A DNA stretch of 64,000 nt from QUBU01 sp014337915 (lineage in GTDB: Bacteria; Pseudomonadota; Gammaproteobacteria; Steroidobacterales; GCA-2729495): contig SZOW01000003.1 of assembly GCA_030263395.1 (NCBI GenBank), positions 62,001 through 126,000 on the forward strand. Reading direction: 5' to 3'. Below the pieces are notes generated by a model that worked only from the letters and a program-made list of their open reading frames with translations, was not told the origin of the DNA and ran no database searches. Made by a program: the position numbers and the translations under genes. Below, piece after piece: positions 17,628 to 31,099 of the stretch; positions within the stretch are counted from its first letter, which is position 1; each line of letters begins with the position of its first letter.

Positions 17628-17906
17628 TTGGCGAACATCAAGTCAGCAGCGAAGAAGGCCCGGCAGGCGGAAAAGCACCGCCAGCGCAACGTCGCCCTGC
17701 GCACCCGCATGCGCAGCGCCATCAAGAAGGCCGTCAAGGCCACCCAGGCCGGGGACGCCGCCGCTGCCACGACCGCCTGCCAGGCCGCCGTGCCGGCCAT
17801 CGACACCATGGTCAGCAAGGGCCTCGTCCACCGCAACAAGGCCGCGCGCCACAAGAGCCGCCTGAACAAGGCGCTCAAGGCCCTCAAGGCCTCCAAGGCC
17901 GGCTAG
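17628..17906 (+). CDS. rpsT: 30S ribosomal protein S20
   Basis: 92-residue basic protein, ANIKSAAKKARQAEKHRQRN at the N-terminus and KNKALKA-type lysine-rich helices throughout, which binds 16S rRNA early in 30S assembly. The start codon is TTG (17628-17630); no ATG precedes the conserved N-terminus in this frame, and the open frame to its left runs through the promoter. E. coli rpsT also uses UUG, and there the weak start is part of autoregulation. Here the only ribosome-site candidate is a weak AGG about 8 bases upstream. Confidence 0.95.
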   Translation: MANIKSAAKKARQAEKHRQRNVALRTRMRSAIKKAVKATQAGDAAAATTACQAAVPAIDTMVSKGLVHRNKAARHKSRLNKALKALKASKAG

Positions 17907-17935
17907 GCCGGCGTCGCGGCCGGCAGCACGCCGGC
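17907..17935. terminator. Hairpin between convergent rpsT and obgE
   Basis: An 8-bp perfect inverted repeat, GCCGGCGT and ACGCCGGC, with a 13-base loop directly after the rpsT stop. It has no U-tract, so it may be a transcript-end stabiliser or a weak two-way terminator. Confidence 0.35.
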
Positions 17936-17950
17936 AGGCCGCCGTATCAC

Positions 17951-18994
17951 TCAGTCTTCCGGCGTCCCCGCCTCCGGGGGCCGCAGGATGTCCTCCAGCC
18001 GCGTCATCACCTCACCGGTGAGCCGCGCCGTGCCCTCGCCCGACAGCGCGCTGATGCGATGCACCGGGCCTGACCAGCCTAGCGCCGCCACGACCTCGGC
18101 CTCAAGCCGCTGCGCCTCGCCGGGCTCGAGCAGGTCGGTCTTGGTGAGCACCAGCCAGCGCTCCTTGGCCGCCAGCTCGGGATTGAAGCGTTCGAGTTCG
18201 CGAACGATTTCCACCGCATCGTCTGCCGGTGACGTCGTGCCCGGGGGTGGCGCGAGGTCCACGAGATGCAGCAGCAGGCGCGTGCGCTGCAGGTGCTTGA
18301 GGAAGCGCGTGCCCAACCCCGCGCCCTCCGCCGCACCCTCGATCAGGCCCGGGATGTCGGCCATCACGAAACTGCGCAGCGCGCCCACATAGACCACGCC
18401 GAGGTTGGGGTACAGCGTGGTGAATGGATAGTCGGCCACCTTGGGCCGGGCAGCGGACACCGCGCGGATCAGCGTCGACTTGCCGGCATTGGGCTTGCCG
18501 AGCAGGCCGACGTCGGCGAGCAGCGTCAGCTCCAGGCGCAGAGCCCGCGCCTCGCCGGCGGTGCCCGGCGTCGAGCGCCTGGGCGCGCGGTTGATACTGC
18601 TCTTGAAGCGGGTATTGCCCTTGCCGCCATGGCCGCCGGCCGCCACCAGCAGGCGCTGGCCATCGGCGGTCAGATCGCCGAGCAGTTCGCCGGTTTCGTC
18701 CTCGATCACCCGGGTGCCGAGTGGCACCGGCACCTCGAGGTCCTCGCCGCTGCGGCCGCTGCAGTTGGCGCCGGAACCCGGGTCGCCATGGCCGGCCCGG
18801 TAGCGGCGGTTGACGCGGAAATCCGCCAGCGTGTTGATGCCCTCGCGGGCCACCAGCCAGACGCTGCCGCCGTCGCCGCCGTCACCGCCGTCGGGCCCGC
18901 CCCAGGGGATGTTCTTTTCGCGACGGAAGCTGACGCAGCCGGCACCGCCATTGCCGGCCTGCACGCGAACCGTGGCTTCATCGACGAACTTCAT
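17951..18994 (-). CDS. obgE: GTPase ObgE/CgtA
   Basis: 347-residue essential GTPase tied to 50S maturation and the stringent response. The N-terminal Obg fold is glycine-rich (GGPDGGDGGDGG, AAGGHGGKGNTRFKSS). The G domain has G1 GKPNAGKST, G2-like DYPFTTLYPNLG, G3 DIPGLIEGA and G4 TKTD, then SALSGEGT as G5. It follows rpmA with a 69-base gap containing a hairpin. The rplU-rpmA-obgE order is standard. Confidence 0.96.
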   Translation of the reverse strand: MKFVDEATVRVQAGNGGAGCVSFRREKNIPWGGPDGGDGGDGGSVWLVAREGINTLADFRVNRRYRAGHGDPGSGANCSGRSGEDLEVPVPLGTRVIEDETGELLGDLTADGQRLLVAAGGHGGKGNTRFKSSINRAPRRSTPGTAGEARALRLELTLLADVGLLGKPNAGKSTLIRAVSAARPKVADYPFTTLYPNLGVVYVGALRSFVMADIPGLIEGAAEGAGLGTRFLKHLQRTRLLLHLVDLAPPPGTTSPADDAVEIVRELERFNPELAAKERWLVLTKTDLLEPGEAQRLEAEVVAALGWSGPVHRISALSGEGTARLTGEVMTRLEDILRPPEAGTPED

Positions 18995-19018
18995 GCTGGC
19001 CTGGATCCAGAAACGACG

Positions 19019-19038
19019 AACCCCGCCGCAGCGGGGTT
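19019..19038 (-). other. Hairpin between rpmA and obgE (possible attenuator)
   Basis: AACCCCGC and GCGGGGTT form an 8-bp perfect stem with a four-base loop in the rpmA-obgE gap. Read on the minus strand it is followed by CGTCGTTTCTG rather than a full T-run, so it may only reduce read-through or protect the upstream ribosomal protein mRNA. Confidence 0.4.
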
Positions 19039-19063
19039 CCTGGCGTACCCGGCGCGGGCTGCC

Positions 19064-19327
19064 TCAGCCCTGCTGGGGAACGATGCTGACGAACAGGCGG
19101 TTCTTCGGGCCCTTGCGCTGGAAGGCCACCGTGCCGGAGGCCTTGGCGAACAACGTGTGGTCGCGGCCCATGCCGACGTTCGCCCCGGCATGGTAGCGGG
19201 TGCCACGCTGCCGGATGATGATGTTGCCCGCCACCACGTCCTCGCCACCGAAGAGCTTGACGCCCAGGCGCTTGGACTCCGAGTCGCGGCCGTTGCGGGT
19301 ACTGCCGCCTGCCTTTTTATGTGCCAT
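19064..19327 (-). CDS. rpmA: 50S ribosomal protein L27
   Basis: 87-residue protein beginning MAHKKAGGSTRNGRDSESK, the highly conserved L27 N-terminus that reaches the peptidyl transferase centre. GVKLFGGEDVVAGNIIIRQRG follows. It is 6 bases downstream of rplU, in the usual operon. Confidence 0.97.
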   Translation of the reverse strand: MAHKKAGGSTRNGRDSESKRLGVKLFGGEDVVAGNIIIRQRGTRYHAGANVGMGRDHTLFAKASGTVAFQRKGPKNRLFVSIVPQQG

Positions 19328-19333
19328 CTGGCC

Positions 19334-19678
19334 TTACTCCGCCGCGGCGCCGTCGCCCTGCTTCGGCCCGCCGGTGATGCCGGTGATTTCCACCAGCGTG
19401 AAGGACTGCCGGTGCGTACCCATGCGCTTGTACGTGGTCCGGCGCTTGAACTTGATGACGCTCACCTTGTCGCTGCGGCCCTGGGCCAGCACCCTGGCCT
19501 TGACCTTGCCGCCCGCCACCTTCGGCTTGCCGACCTTGAGGTTGCGGCCCTCGCCGATCAGCAGCACGTCGGTGAACTCGACGTTGTCGCCCTCGGCAAC
19601 CGGCAGCTTTTCCACCTGGAGCTGGTCACCCGGGCTCGCGCGGTACTGCTTGCCACCCGTCACAAATACGGCGTACAT
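19334..19678 (-). CDS. rplU: 50S ribosomal protein L21
   Basis: 114-residue 23S rRNA-binding protein. MYAVFVTGGKQYRASPGDQ at the start and KRRTTYKRMGTHRQSFT near the end are L21 signatures. It is the first gene of rplU-rpmA-obgE, with a strong promoter about 50 bases upstream. Confidence 0.97.
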   Translation of the reverse strand: MYAVFVTGGKQYRASPGDQLQVEKLPVAEGDNVEFTDVLLIGEGRNLKVGKPKVAGGKVKARVLAQGRSDKVSVIKFKRRTTYKRMGTHRQSFTLVEITGITGGPKQGDGAAAE

Positions 19679-19728
19679 CCTGAACTTCTCCGCAGGTCCG
19701 GCCCGGAAGGAACCGGAAAAGAGCCGGC

Positions 19729-19757
19729 ATTCTAATGATTCGGCCCTGCCGGTTCAA
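19729..19757 (-). promoter_or_regulatory. Sigma-70 promoter for rplU-rpmA-obgE
   Basis: Minus-strand -35 TTGAAC (19752-19757) and -10 TAGAAT (19729-19734) are separated by exactly 17 bases. The predicted leader is about 45 bases and ends with GGAG before the rplU ATG. Confidence 0.65.
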
Positions 19758-19970
19758 CGGCTTGGGCAGCCGGCACTACCCCCGGGCCGCCCGTACGGCT
19801 GGGCCGCCCCGCCAGGCGCAGGCCAGCACCGGTCAGTCGCATGCTGGCGAGGCGGGCTGCTGGCCTGCCGGGATGCCTCCTGCCCGCGGGCACGCGCCGC
19901 GATCAATGCCGGGCGGCCGACATGCAGCGACCGGCGCAGCCCGGCGAGATCCCATAAGAGAAAACCGAAT
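19758..19970. other. GC-rich spacer in the 330-base rplU-ispB divergent region
   Basis: The 19679-20008 gap separates rplU from the divergent ispB. Its ends hold the two putative promoters. The middle shows no conserved motif that I can recognise; short open frames on both strands here have atypical composition and no family features. Confidence 0.5.
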
Positions 19971-19999
19971 TTTACAGAGCTGCGCGTCGGGCGCATGAT
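19971..19999 (+). promoter_or_regulatory. Possible ispB promoter
   Basis: TTTACA (19971-19976), a 17-base spacer and CATGAT (19994-19999). The expected transcript start would fall only a few bases before the ispB ATG at 20009, which also lacks a visible ribosome site, so the mRNA could be nearly leaderless. Confidence 0.35.
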
Positions 20000-20008
20000 T
20001 GCCACGCA

Positions 20009-21007
20009 ATGCAGCTAGTCCAAGCCAAGGCGGCCCCGTTCGACCTCGACAGCGTGCGCCGGCTGGTCGGCGAGGACTGGAACGCGGTCAATCGCGAGAT
20101 CCAGGTACAGCTGAGCAGCGACGTGGCGCTGGTCAACAGCGTCGCCCACTACATCATCGGCAGCGGCGGCAAGCGCCTGCGCCCGCTGCTGGTGCTGCTG
20201 GCGGCACGCGCCTGCGGCTACGGCGGGCAGCAGCACGTGCTCTGCGCGGCGATCATCGAGTTCATCCACACGGCCACCCTGCTCCACGACGATGTGGTGG
20301 ACAAGTCCGATCTGCGGCGTGGCCAGGAAACTGCCAACAGCGTGTTCGGCAACCAGGCCAGCGTGCTGGTCGGCGACTTCCTCTACTCGCGCGCCTTCCA
20401 GATGATGGTGCAGGTAGGCCAGATGCGCATCATGGACGTGCTGGCCAACGCCACCAACACCATCGCCGAGGGCGAGGTCATGCAGCTGATGAACTGCCGT
20501 GACCCGGAGACCACCGAGGCGCGCTACCTGCAGGTGATCTACCGCAAGACCGGCAAGCTCTTCGAGGCCGGCATGCAGATCGGCGCCATCCTCGCGGGCC
20601 AGACCCTGGCCATGGAGGAAACGCTGGTGGAGTACGGCAAGCAGGTCGGCCTCGCTTTCCAGCTGGTGGATGACGCGCTCGACTACCAGGCCGACGCCAG
20701 CGAGCTCGGCAAGAACATCGGCACCGACCTCGCCGAGGGCAAGCCAACACTGCCGCTGATCTACGCCCTGCAGCGCGGCTCGGCCCGCGAGCAGCTCGCC
20801 ATCCGCCGCGCCATCGAGCACGGCGGCATCGAGGACCTGGCGCTGATCCTCGAAGCCATCCAGACCACCGGTGCACTGGCCTACACCTTCACCCGGGCAC
20901 GGGAAGCCTCGCGCCAGGCCGTCGCCGCACTGGCCCGCATGCCCGGCTCCGCCTACAAGGACGCCCTGGTCCAGCTCGCCGACTTCGCCGTCGAGCGCCG
21001 CTACTGA
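20009..21007 (+). CDS. ispB: Polyprenyl (octaprenyl) diphosphate synthase
   Basis: 332-residue trans-isoprenyl diphosphate synthase that builds the ubiquinone side chain from farnesyl diphosphate. The first aspartate-rich motif is LLHDDVVDKSDLRRG, the second is LVDDALDY, and GSGGKRLRPLLVLL precedes them. The length and the C-terminal FAVERRY match IspB. Chain length cannot be read from the sequence with certainty. It is divergent from rplU, the common arrangement. Confidence 0.93.
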   Translation: MQLVQAKAAPFDLDSVRRLVGEDWNAVNREIQVQLSSDVALVNSVAHYIIGSGGKRLRPLLVLLAARACGYGGQQHVLCAAIIEFIHTATLLHDDVVDKSDLRRGQETANSVFGNQASVLVGDFLYSRAFQMMVQVGQMRIMDVLANATNTIAEGEVMQLMNCRDPETTEARYLQVIYRKTGKLFEAGMQIGAILAGQTLAMEETLVEYGKQVGLAFQLVDDALDYQADASELGKNIGTDLAEGKPTLPLIYALQRGSAREQLAIRRAIEHGGIEDLALILEAIQTTGALAYTFTRAREASRQAVAALARMPGSAYKDALVQLADFAVERRY

Positions 21008-21152
21008 CCGCCGCTGGCGGCCGCTTCCCCGCCGCCGCCCGACACTGGACGCGCCCGCGCCGTTCCCGCAAAATGCCCGCCCTTGCCAGCGCATGGCCGC
21101 TCGCCGGCCTGCGCAACGCCCCGCACCCGGCGGGGCCGGGGCAAGCGGTTCG

Positions 21153-21229
21153 CGGGGTGTAGCTCAGCTTGGTAGAGCGCTTGCTTCGGGAGCAAGAGGT
21201 CGCAGGTTCGAATCCTGTCACCCCGACCA
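21153..21229 (+). tRNA. tRNA-Pro (anticodon CGG)
   Basis: A 77-base cloverleaf. The acceptor arms CGGGGTG and CACCCCG pair fully, the D arm is GCTCAGCTTGGTAGAGC, the anticodon loop is TTCGGGA (CGG, proline), and the T loop is GGTTCGAATCC. Discriminator A and an encoded CCA finish it at 21229. Confidence 0.95.
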
Positions 21230-21290
21230 GTGCACTGCGGTCCCATGGTGATCACCGAGTCGTTCGCCCGCCCCCCGCTAGAATGAGCGG

Positions 21291-21950
21291 ATGACGGTCA
21301 CCGCCGACAACCCCGAGAACTGCCCCCGCTGCGCCCGGCCACCGGCGCTGTGCATCTGCGATCGGGTGCAGCCGGTGGACACCCGGCTGCGCGTGGTGAT
21401 CCTCCAGCATCCGCGCGAGGACGATGCGCTGCTCGGTACCGCGAGGCTGGTGACGCTGACCTTGCCGCGTGCCGAGGTCCGCGTCGGGCTGTCATGGCCA
21501 TCGCTGGCCGGCGCGCTGGGCGATCCGCGGGCGGATCACCAGCGCTGGGCCGTGCTGGCAGCGACGAAAGTGCCGGAAGCGGCGCTCGCGGCGGCAAGGC
21601 GTGATCAGGTGGCGCTGCTCGACCGCCATGGCGCCCTGCTCGACCGCCGGCGGCACGGCCTGGAGGGCATCCTGGTGCTGGATGGCACCTGGAGTCAGGC
21701 GAAGACGCTGTGGTGGCGCAATCCCTGGCTGCTGAAGCTGCCACGCCTGGTGCTGGTGCCGCGCGAGGCGTCCATGTACGGCAGGCTGCGGCGCGAGCCG
21801 CGGCGCGAATGGGTATCGACGCTGGAGGCCATCGCCGATGTCCTGCCGGCGCTCGGCGAGCCGGAGGCCGCCCGCGACAGCCTGCGGCGCCTGCTGCGGA
21901 CCCTGCTGCAGCGGGCGCGGGATGCGCAGCGGGGCGAGGCGGCAGTTTGA
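21291..21950 (+). CDS. DTW domain protein, probable tRNA-uridine aminocarboxypropyltransferase
   Basis: 219-residue DTW-domain protein. The diagnostic motif is LVLDGTWSQAKTLWWRNP near residue 128; the N-terminus has a zinc-type cysteine set (CPRCARPPALCIC) and HPREDDALLGTARL. DTW proteins such as TapT/YfiP transfer a 3-amino-3-carboxypropyl group from SAM to uridine 47 in the variable loop of tRNAs. It begins 61 bases after tRNA-Pro. The catalytic assignment comes from the family; substrate tRNAs are not known here. Confidence 0.85.
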   Translation: MTVTADNPENCPRCARPPALCICDRVQPVDTRLRVVILQHPREDDALLGTARLVTLTLPRAEVRVGLSWPSLAGALGDPRADHQRWAVLAATKVPEAALAAARRDQVALLDRHGALLDRRRHGLEGILVLDGTWSQAKTLWWRNPWLLKLPRLVLVPREASMYGRLRREPRREWVSTLEAIADVLPALGEPEAARDSLRRLLRTLLQRARDAQRGEAAV

Positions 21951-21986
21951 CTTAAGTTCCGGCCGGCAAGCGCCGATAATAGCTAC

Positions 21987-22838
21987 ATGCTGCTCAACAT
22001 CCCCGGCCATCCGGAGCTGTGCAAGATCGTGCTGCTGAACCCGAAGGGCGGGTCCGGCAAGAGCACGGTGGCGGCAAACCTGGCGGCGTACTTCGCCTCC
22101 CGGGAACGCAGGACGGCGCTGATGGATTTCGACCCGCAGGCTTCGTCCATGCGCTGGGTCCACAACCGCCCGCAGGATCGGCCCTATATCTATAGTGTCG
22201 CGGCCTTCGCCACCAATCCGCGGGTCACGCGCAGCTTCCAGCTGCGCATCCCGCCCGAGGTGCGCCAGCTGGTGGTGGATACACCGGCGGCGCTCACGGC
22301 GCAGCGGTTGTCGCAGTTCACGCGCGGCGCCCATGCGATCCTGGTGCCGGTGCTGCCCTCGGACATGGACATCCATGCAGTGTCGCAGCTGGTGGCCGAC
22401 CTGCTGCTGGTCGCCAAGGTCAGCCGCCGCATGGGCCGGCTGGGCGTCATTGCCAACCGGGTGCGCGAAAACACGCTGGCCTACCGGCGCCTGATGCGCT
22501 TCCTCGAGTCACTCAATATCCCGGTGGTCGCCAGGCTGCGCGACAGCCAGAACTACGTGCATGCCGCCGAGCAGGGACTCGGCATCCACGAACTGCCACA
22601 GGCCCAGACGGCCAAGGACCTGGAAAGCTGGGCACCGCTCATCGACTGGGTCGAGCAGCGCATGGCCACGCCGCTGACGCCACGCGACCTGATGTCGCCG
22701 CTGCAGGCGGTGTCGGGCGGGGTGCTGGTGCGTCCCGCGGCCGTGCAGCCGGTTAGCGTGCCGGAGCCGGGCCCGCAGGCTCCGGAGGCAGGGCTGCCGC
22801 CAGCTCGGCGATTCGATCCTCCAGCCGGAAGATCTTGA
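21987..22838 (+). CDS. ParA/MinD-family ATPase, orphan
   Basis: 283-residue P-loop ATPase. The deviant Walker A KGGSGKST is at residues 20-27, Walker A' is LMDFDPQASSMRW and Walker B is LVVDTPAALTA. VLPSDMDIHAVSQLVADLL follows. Such proteins position plasmids, chromosomes or protein clusters on membranes or DNA. There is no parB-like partner or parS site next to it, so it is an orphan. The last about 29 codons, a proline-rich tail, are antisense to the end of pyrB. The cargo is unknown. Confidence 0.85.
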   Translation: MLLNIPGHPELCKIVLLNPKGGSGKSTVAANLAAYFASRERRTALMDFDPQASSMRWVHNRPQDRPYIYSVAAFATNPRVTRSFQLRIPPEVRQLVVDTPAALTAQRLSQFTRGAHAILVPVLPSDMDIHAVSQLVADLLLVAKVSRRMGRLGVIANRVRENTLAYRRLMRFLESLNIPVVARLRDSQNYVHAAEQGLGIHELPQAQTAKDLESWAPLIDWVEQRMATPLTPRDLMSPLQAVSGGVLVRPAAVQPVSVPEPGPQAPEAGLPPARRFDPPAGRS

Positions 22839-23793
22839 CCAGGATTGCCACCCGCATCCACATGCCGTTGCGCTCCTGGCGCCAGTACATGGCGCGCGGG
22901 TCGGCATCCACCGCCGGGTCGATCTCCGGCCCGCGCGGCAGCGGGTGCATGATGATGGCATCGCGCTTCAGCAGCTGCAGGTTGCCGGGATTGATGCTGA
23001 ACTGCGCATAGTCCATGCCGCGTGACTCGTTGGCCGTGTCCCACTCGGTCTGGATGCGCGTCACGTAGAGCGCGTCTATCTCCGGCAGCACGTCGGCCAG
23101 CCGGCTGGTCTCGGTGAAGGCGATGCCCTGGGCGCGCAGCCGGCTGCGCACGTCGTCCTCCATCGCGAAGCCCTCGGGCGCCACCAGCACCAGGCGCACA
23201 CCGCGATAATTGTGCATCAGCCCGCAGAGCGAGCGCACGGTACGGCCGCGCTTGAGGTCACCCATCATGGCGATGACCTTGCCATCGATGCCGCCGCGGG
23301 CGGCGAAGCTGCGCTCCAGGGTGTAGATGTCGAGCAGCGCCTGGGTCGGGTGCTGGTCCTTGCCCGAGCCGGCATTGACGATGGGCACCGGCCGCGGGAT
23401 GCGGTTCATCTGGGCCGCGGCCCGGGCTGCGTAGCCCGCCTCCGGGGTGCGCATGATGATGACGTCCACGTAGGAACTGAAGGTGCGGATGCTGTCGTCG
23501 AAGCTCTCGCCCTTCACCTCGGAGGAGGTCGCCGGATCGCGGATCTCGCTGGTGCGGATGCCGAGGATATGGCAGGCGTTGTTGAAGGAAAGGAAGGTCC
23601 GCGTCGAGGGCTGCGGGAAGTAGAGCATCGCCCGCGCATGCGGCAGCAGCTGCTGCAGCGCCTGGGCGCCGTCCGGCGTCTTGGCGATATTGCGCACCCG
23701 CGTGGTAAGGTCGCAGAGCTCGTCCAGCAGGCTGCGGTCGAAGCCGCTGGTGTCGATGACGTGGTAGAGCCGGCCTGCCAGGTCGGGTTGCAT
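22753..23793 (-). CDS. pyrB: Aspartate carbamoyltransferase catalytic subunit
   Basis: 346-residue transcarbamylase of pyrimidine synthesis, condensing carbamoyl phosphate with aspartate. FPQPSTRTFLSF contains the STRT phosphate-binding motif, SGKDQHPTQALLDIYTL holds the HPTQ motif, and MHPLPRGPEID holds HPLPR. The start is the ATG giving MQPDLAGRLYHVID, with AAGGAG nine bases upstream; an earlier ATG adds nine residues. The C-terminal part is longer than usual (LVKIFRLEDRIAELAAALPPEP), and its coding end overlaps the convergent parA-like gene by 86 bases. No pyrI or pyrC is adjacent. Confidence 0.93.
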   Translation of the reverse strand: MQPDLAGRLYHVIDTSGFDRSLLDELCDLTTRVRNIAKTPDGAQALQQLLPHARAMLYFPQPSTRTFLSFNNACHILGIRTSEIRDPATSSEVKGESFDDSIRTFSSYVDVIIMRTPEAGYAARAAAQMNRIPRPVPIVNAGSGKDQHPTQALLDIYTLERSFAARGGIDGKVIAMMGDLKRGRTVRSLCGLMHNYRGVRLVLVAPEGFAMEDDVRSRLRAQGIAFTETSRLADVLPEIDALYVTRIQTEWDTANESRGMDYAQFSINPGNLQLLKRDAIIMHPLPRGPEIDPAVDADPRAMYWRQERNGMWMRVAILVKIFRLEDRIAELAAALPPEPAGPAPAR

Positions 23794-23885
23794 CGGGACG
23801 GCTCCTTGCTGCCGGCGCATGGATATTCCGGGCGCGAATCATAGCCGCTTTGCTGGCACCGGCGCAGCTGTTCCCGCCGGACGGG

Positions 23886-23897
23886 CCTCCTATATAT
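23886..23897 (+). promoter_or_regulatory. Possible -10 region upstream of uvrA-like gene
   Basis: An isolated AT-rich TATATATT sits in GC-rich sequence about 30 bases before the uvrA-like ATG, with a poor -35 candidate (TTCCCG) 16 bases earlier. No LexA box of the CTGT-N8-ACAG type is present, so SOS control is not supported. Confidence 0.35.
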
Positions 23898-23924
23898 TGG
23901 GCGATCCGCCTGCCTGCCAGAACC

Positions 23925-29456
<5,532 letters not shown>

Positions 29457-29480
29457 GTCGCACCGGGCCGGCCGGGGCGC

Positions 29481-31055
29481 TCATGCCGGACGCCGGCGTT
29501 TCTCCGCCCCGATGAGATCCTGCAGCGAGTCGCTGACGTGCACCGCGAAGCCGGTGCCGGCCTCGGAGAAATAGTTGTAGGTGACGTCGCAGCCCGCATC
29601 GAGGATCGACTGGCGCTCCTCGTCATAGACATGGGTGGCGGCGATCAGGCCGGCGAAGCCGCGCAGGCGCAGGCGGCGGCTGGCGATGATCTTCGCCTCG
29701 GTGTCGGGCACGGCGAGCATCACGGCGCGCACGCGATCCAGCTGCAGGCGGTGCCAGAGGTCGGGATCCTCGGCATCGGCATAGACGACGCGCCGGCCGC
29801 CGCGCACATGGGCCTCGACCTTGCCCATGTCGCTGTCGAGGCCCACCACCTGCACTCCCCGTTCGCGCAGGTAACGATAGGCGCCGCTGCCCACGCGGCC
29901 CATCCCTACCACCAGCACCTCCGCCGCGCCCACCGACAGCGGTTCGTCGTCGGGATGCCGGCGGCTGTTCTCAAAACGCTGCAGGAACGGCTCCCAGCGG
30001 CCATACAGCGCATGCGCCACGCGGTTCGCCGGCGCCGCCAGCACGAAGGATCCTGCCACCGCCACCGCTGCCAGTGGCAGCCAGGCCGGGTCCAGCAGAC
30101 CCTGGCGCACCCCCATCTGCATGACGATGAGGCCGAATTCGCCATAGGTCGCCAGGCTGAGAGCGGCAAGGAAACTGCTGCGGGCACGCAGGCCTGCCAG
30201 CACCAGCAGCGCGAAAAACAGCAGCGCCTTTACCGGAAGCGCGAGCAGCAACACAGAGACGCCCAGCAGCGATTCCATGCTCGGCAGGCCGGCCAGGCCG
30301 ATGCTGAGGAAGAAGCCGACGAGGAACACCTCCTTCATGCCCCAGAGCACATCGGCCAGTTCCACCGACCGCGGATGACCGGCCAGCAGGACACCGAGCA
30401 GCAGCGCACCCACCTCACCGCTCAGGCCCAGCGCCTCGAAGCCATAACCGCCGGCACCGACGGCCAGCAGCACCGCGAACAGGGCGAGTATTTCGTCATG
30501 CCCGGCAAAATCGACCAACCGGTCCAGCATCGGCTTGGCAAAGATCACCAGTACCAGCAGGCCGGCGTATGGCGACGGCGCTTTGTCGGCGCCAATGGCC
30601 AGCACAGCTACCGCGGCAATGTCCTGGATGATGAGGATGCCAATCGCAATGCGCCCGTGGAAGGCACGCAACTCCTTCTTCGGTTCGAGGATGGCAGCCG
30701 TGAGTACCGTGCTGGAAAAGCCGAATGCGGCACCCAGCAGCCAGGCAGTCGGCCAGGGCACCGCGATCCAGCTATTGGCGATGAAGGCGGCAAGCGCGGC
30801 GCTCAGCAGCAGGTGCACACTCGCGGTTGCCCAGACTGCAGGCGTTACCAGGCTCTGCCAGCGCAGCTTCAGGCCCACCGTGAACAGCAGCAGCCAGACG
30901 CCGACCTCGCCGATGCGGCCGAGCGCTGGAACCGGCTCGACACCGAAGCCGTTGAGGAGGAAGCCGGCCGCGAGGAAGCCCACCAGCGGCGGCAGGGCCA
31001 GCTGCCGCGCCAGCAGGCCGAATACAAATGCGCCGAGGATCCACAGGGCAAGCAT
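29481..31055 (-). CDS. Cation:proton antiporter with TrkA-N domain (Kef-type, CPA2)
   Basis: 524-residue membrane protein with about 12 transmembrane helices followed by a cytoplasmic Rossmann domain. The transport part shows GFLAAGFLLNGFG, GFSSTVLTAAIL and LATYGEFGLIVMQMG. The C-terminal nucleotide-binding domain shows LVVGMGRVGSGAYRYL and VVYADAEDPDLW, as in KefB/KefC. Such proteins exchange K+ or Na+ for protons and are gated by nucleotides or thiol conjugates. The start MLALWILGAFVF is chosen because it opens the first helix; an upstream extension of 27 residues looks non-native and overlaps the next gene. Confidence 0.88.
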   Translation of the reverse strand: MLALWILGAFVFGLLARQLALPPLVGFLAAGFLLNGFGVEPVPALGRIGEVGVWLLLFTVGLKLRWQSLVTPAVWATASVHLLLSAALAAFIANSWIAVPWPTAWLLGAAFGFSSTVLTAAILEPKKELRAFHGRIAIGILIIQDIAAVAVLAIGADKAPSPYAGLLVLVIFAKPMLDRLVDFAGHDEILALFAVLLAVGAGGYGFEALGLSGEVGALLLGVLLAGHPRSVELADVLWGMKEVFLVGFFLSIGLAGLPSMESLLGVSVLLLALPVKALLFFALLVLAGLRARSSFLAALSLATYGEFGLIVMQMGVRQGLLDPAWLPLAAVAVAGSFVLAAPANRVAHALYGRWEPFLQRFENSRRHPDDEPLSVGAAEVLVVGMGRVGSGAYRYLRERGVQVVGLDSDMGKVEAHVRGGRRVVYADAEDPDLWHRLQLDRVRAVMLAVPDTEAKIIASRRLRLRGFAGLIAATHVYDEERQSILDAGCDVTYNYFSEAGTGFAVHVSDSLQDLIGAEKRRRPA

Positions 31056-31099
31056 GGCGTGAACGTCGCAGCAATCGCTGCATGCTGTCAAGCCGGCCT

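Noticed and set aside
19735..20005. Short open frames on both strands between rplU and ispB
   Set aside because: They overlap putative promoters, lack ribosome sites and have unusual composition.
23794..23924. LexA/SOS box for the uvrA-like gene
   Set aside because: The nearest match (CTGT followed eight bases later by GACG) misses half of the palindrome.
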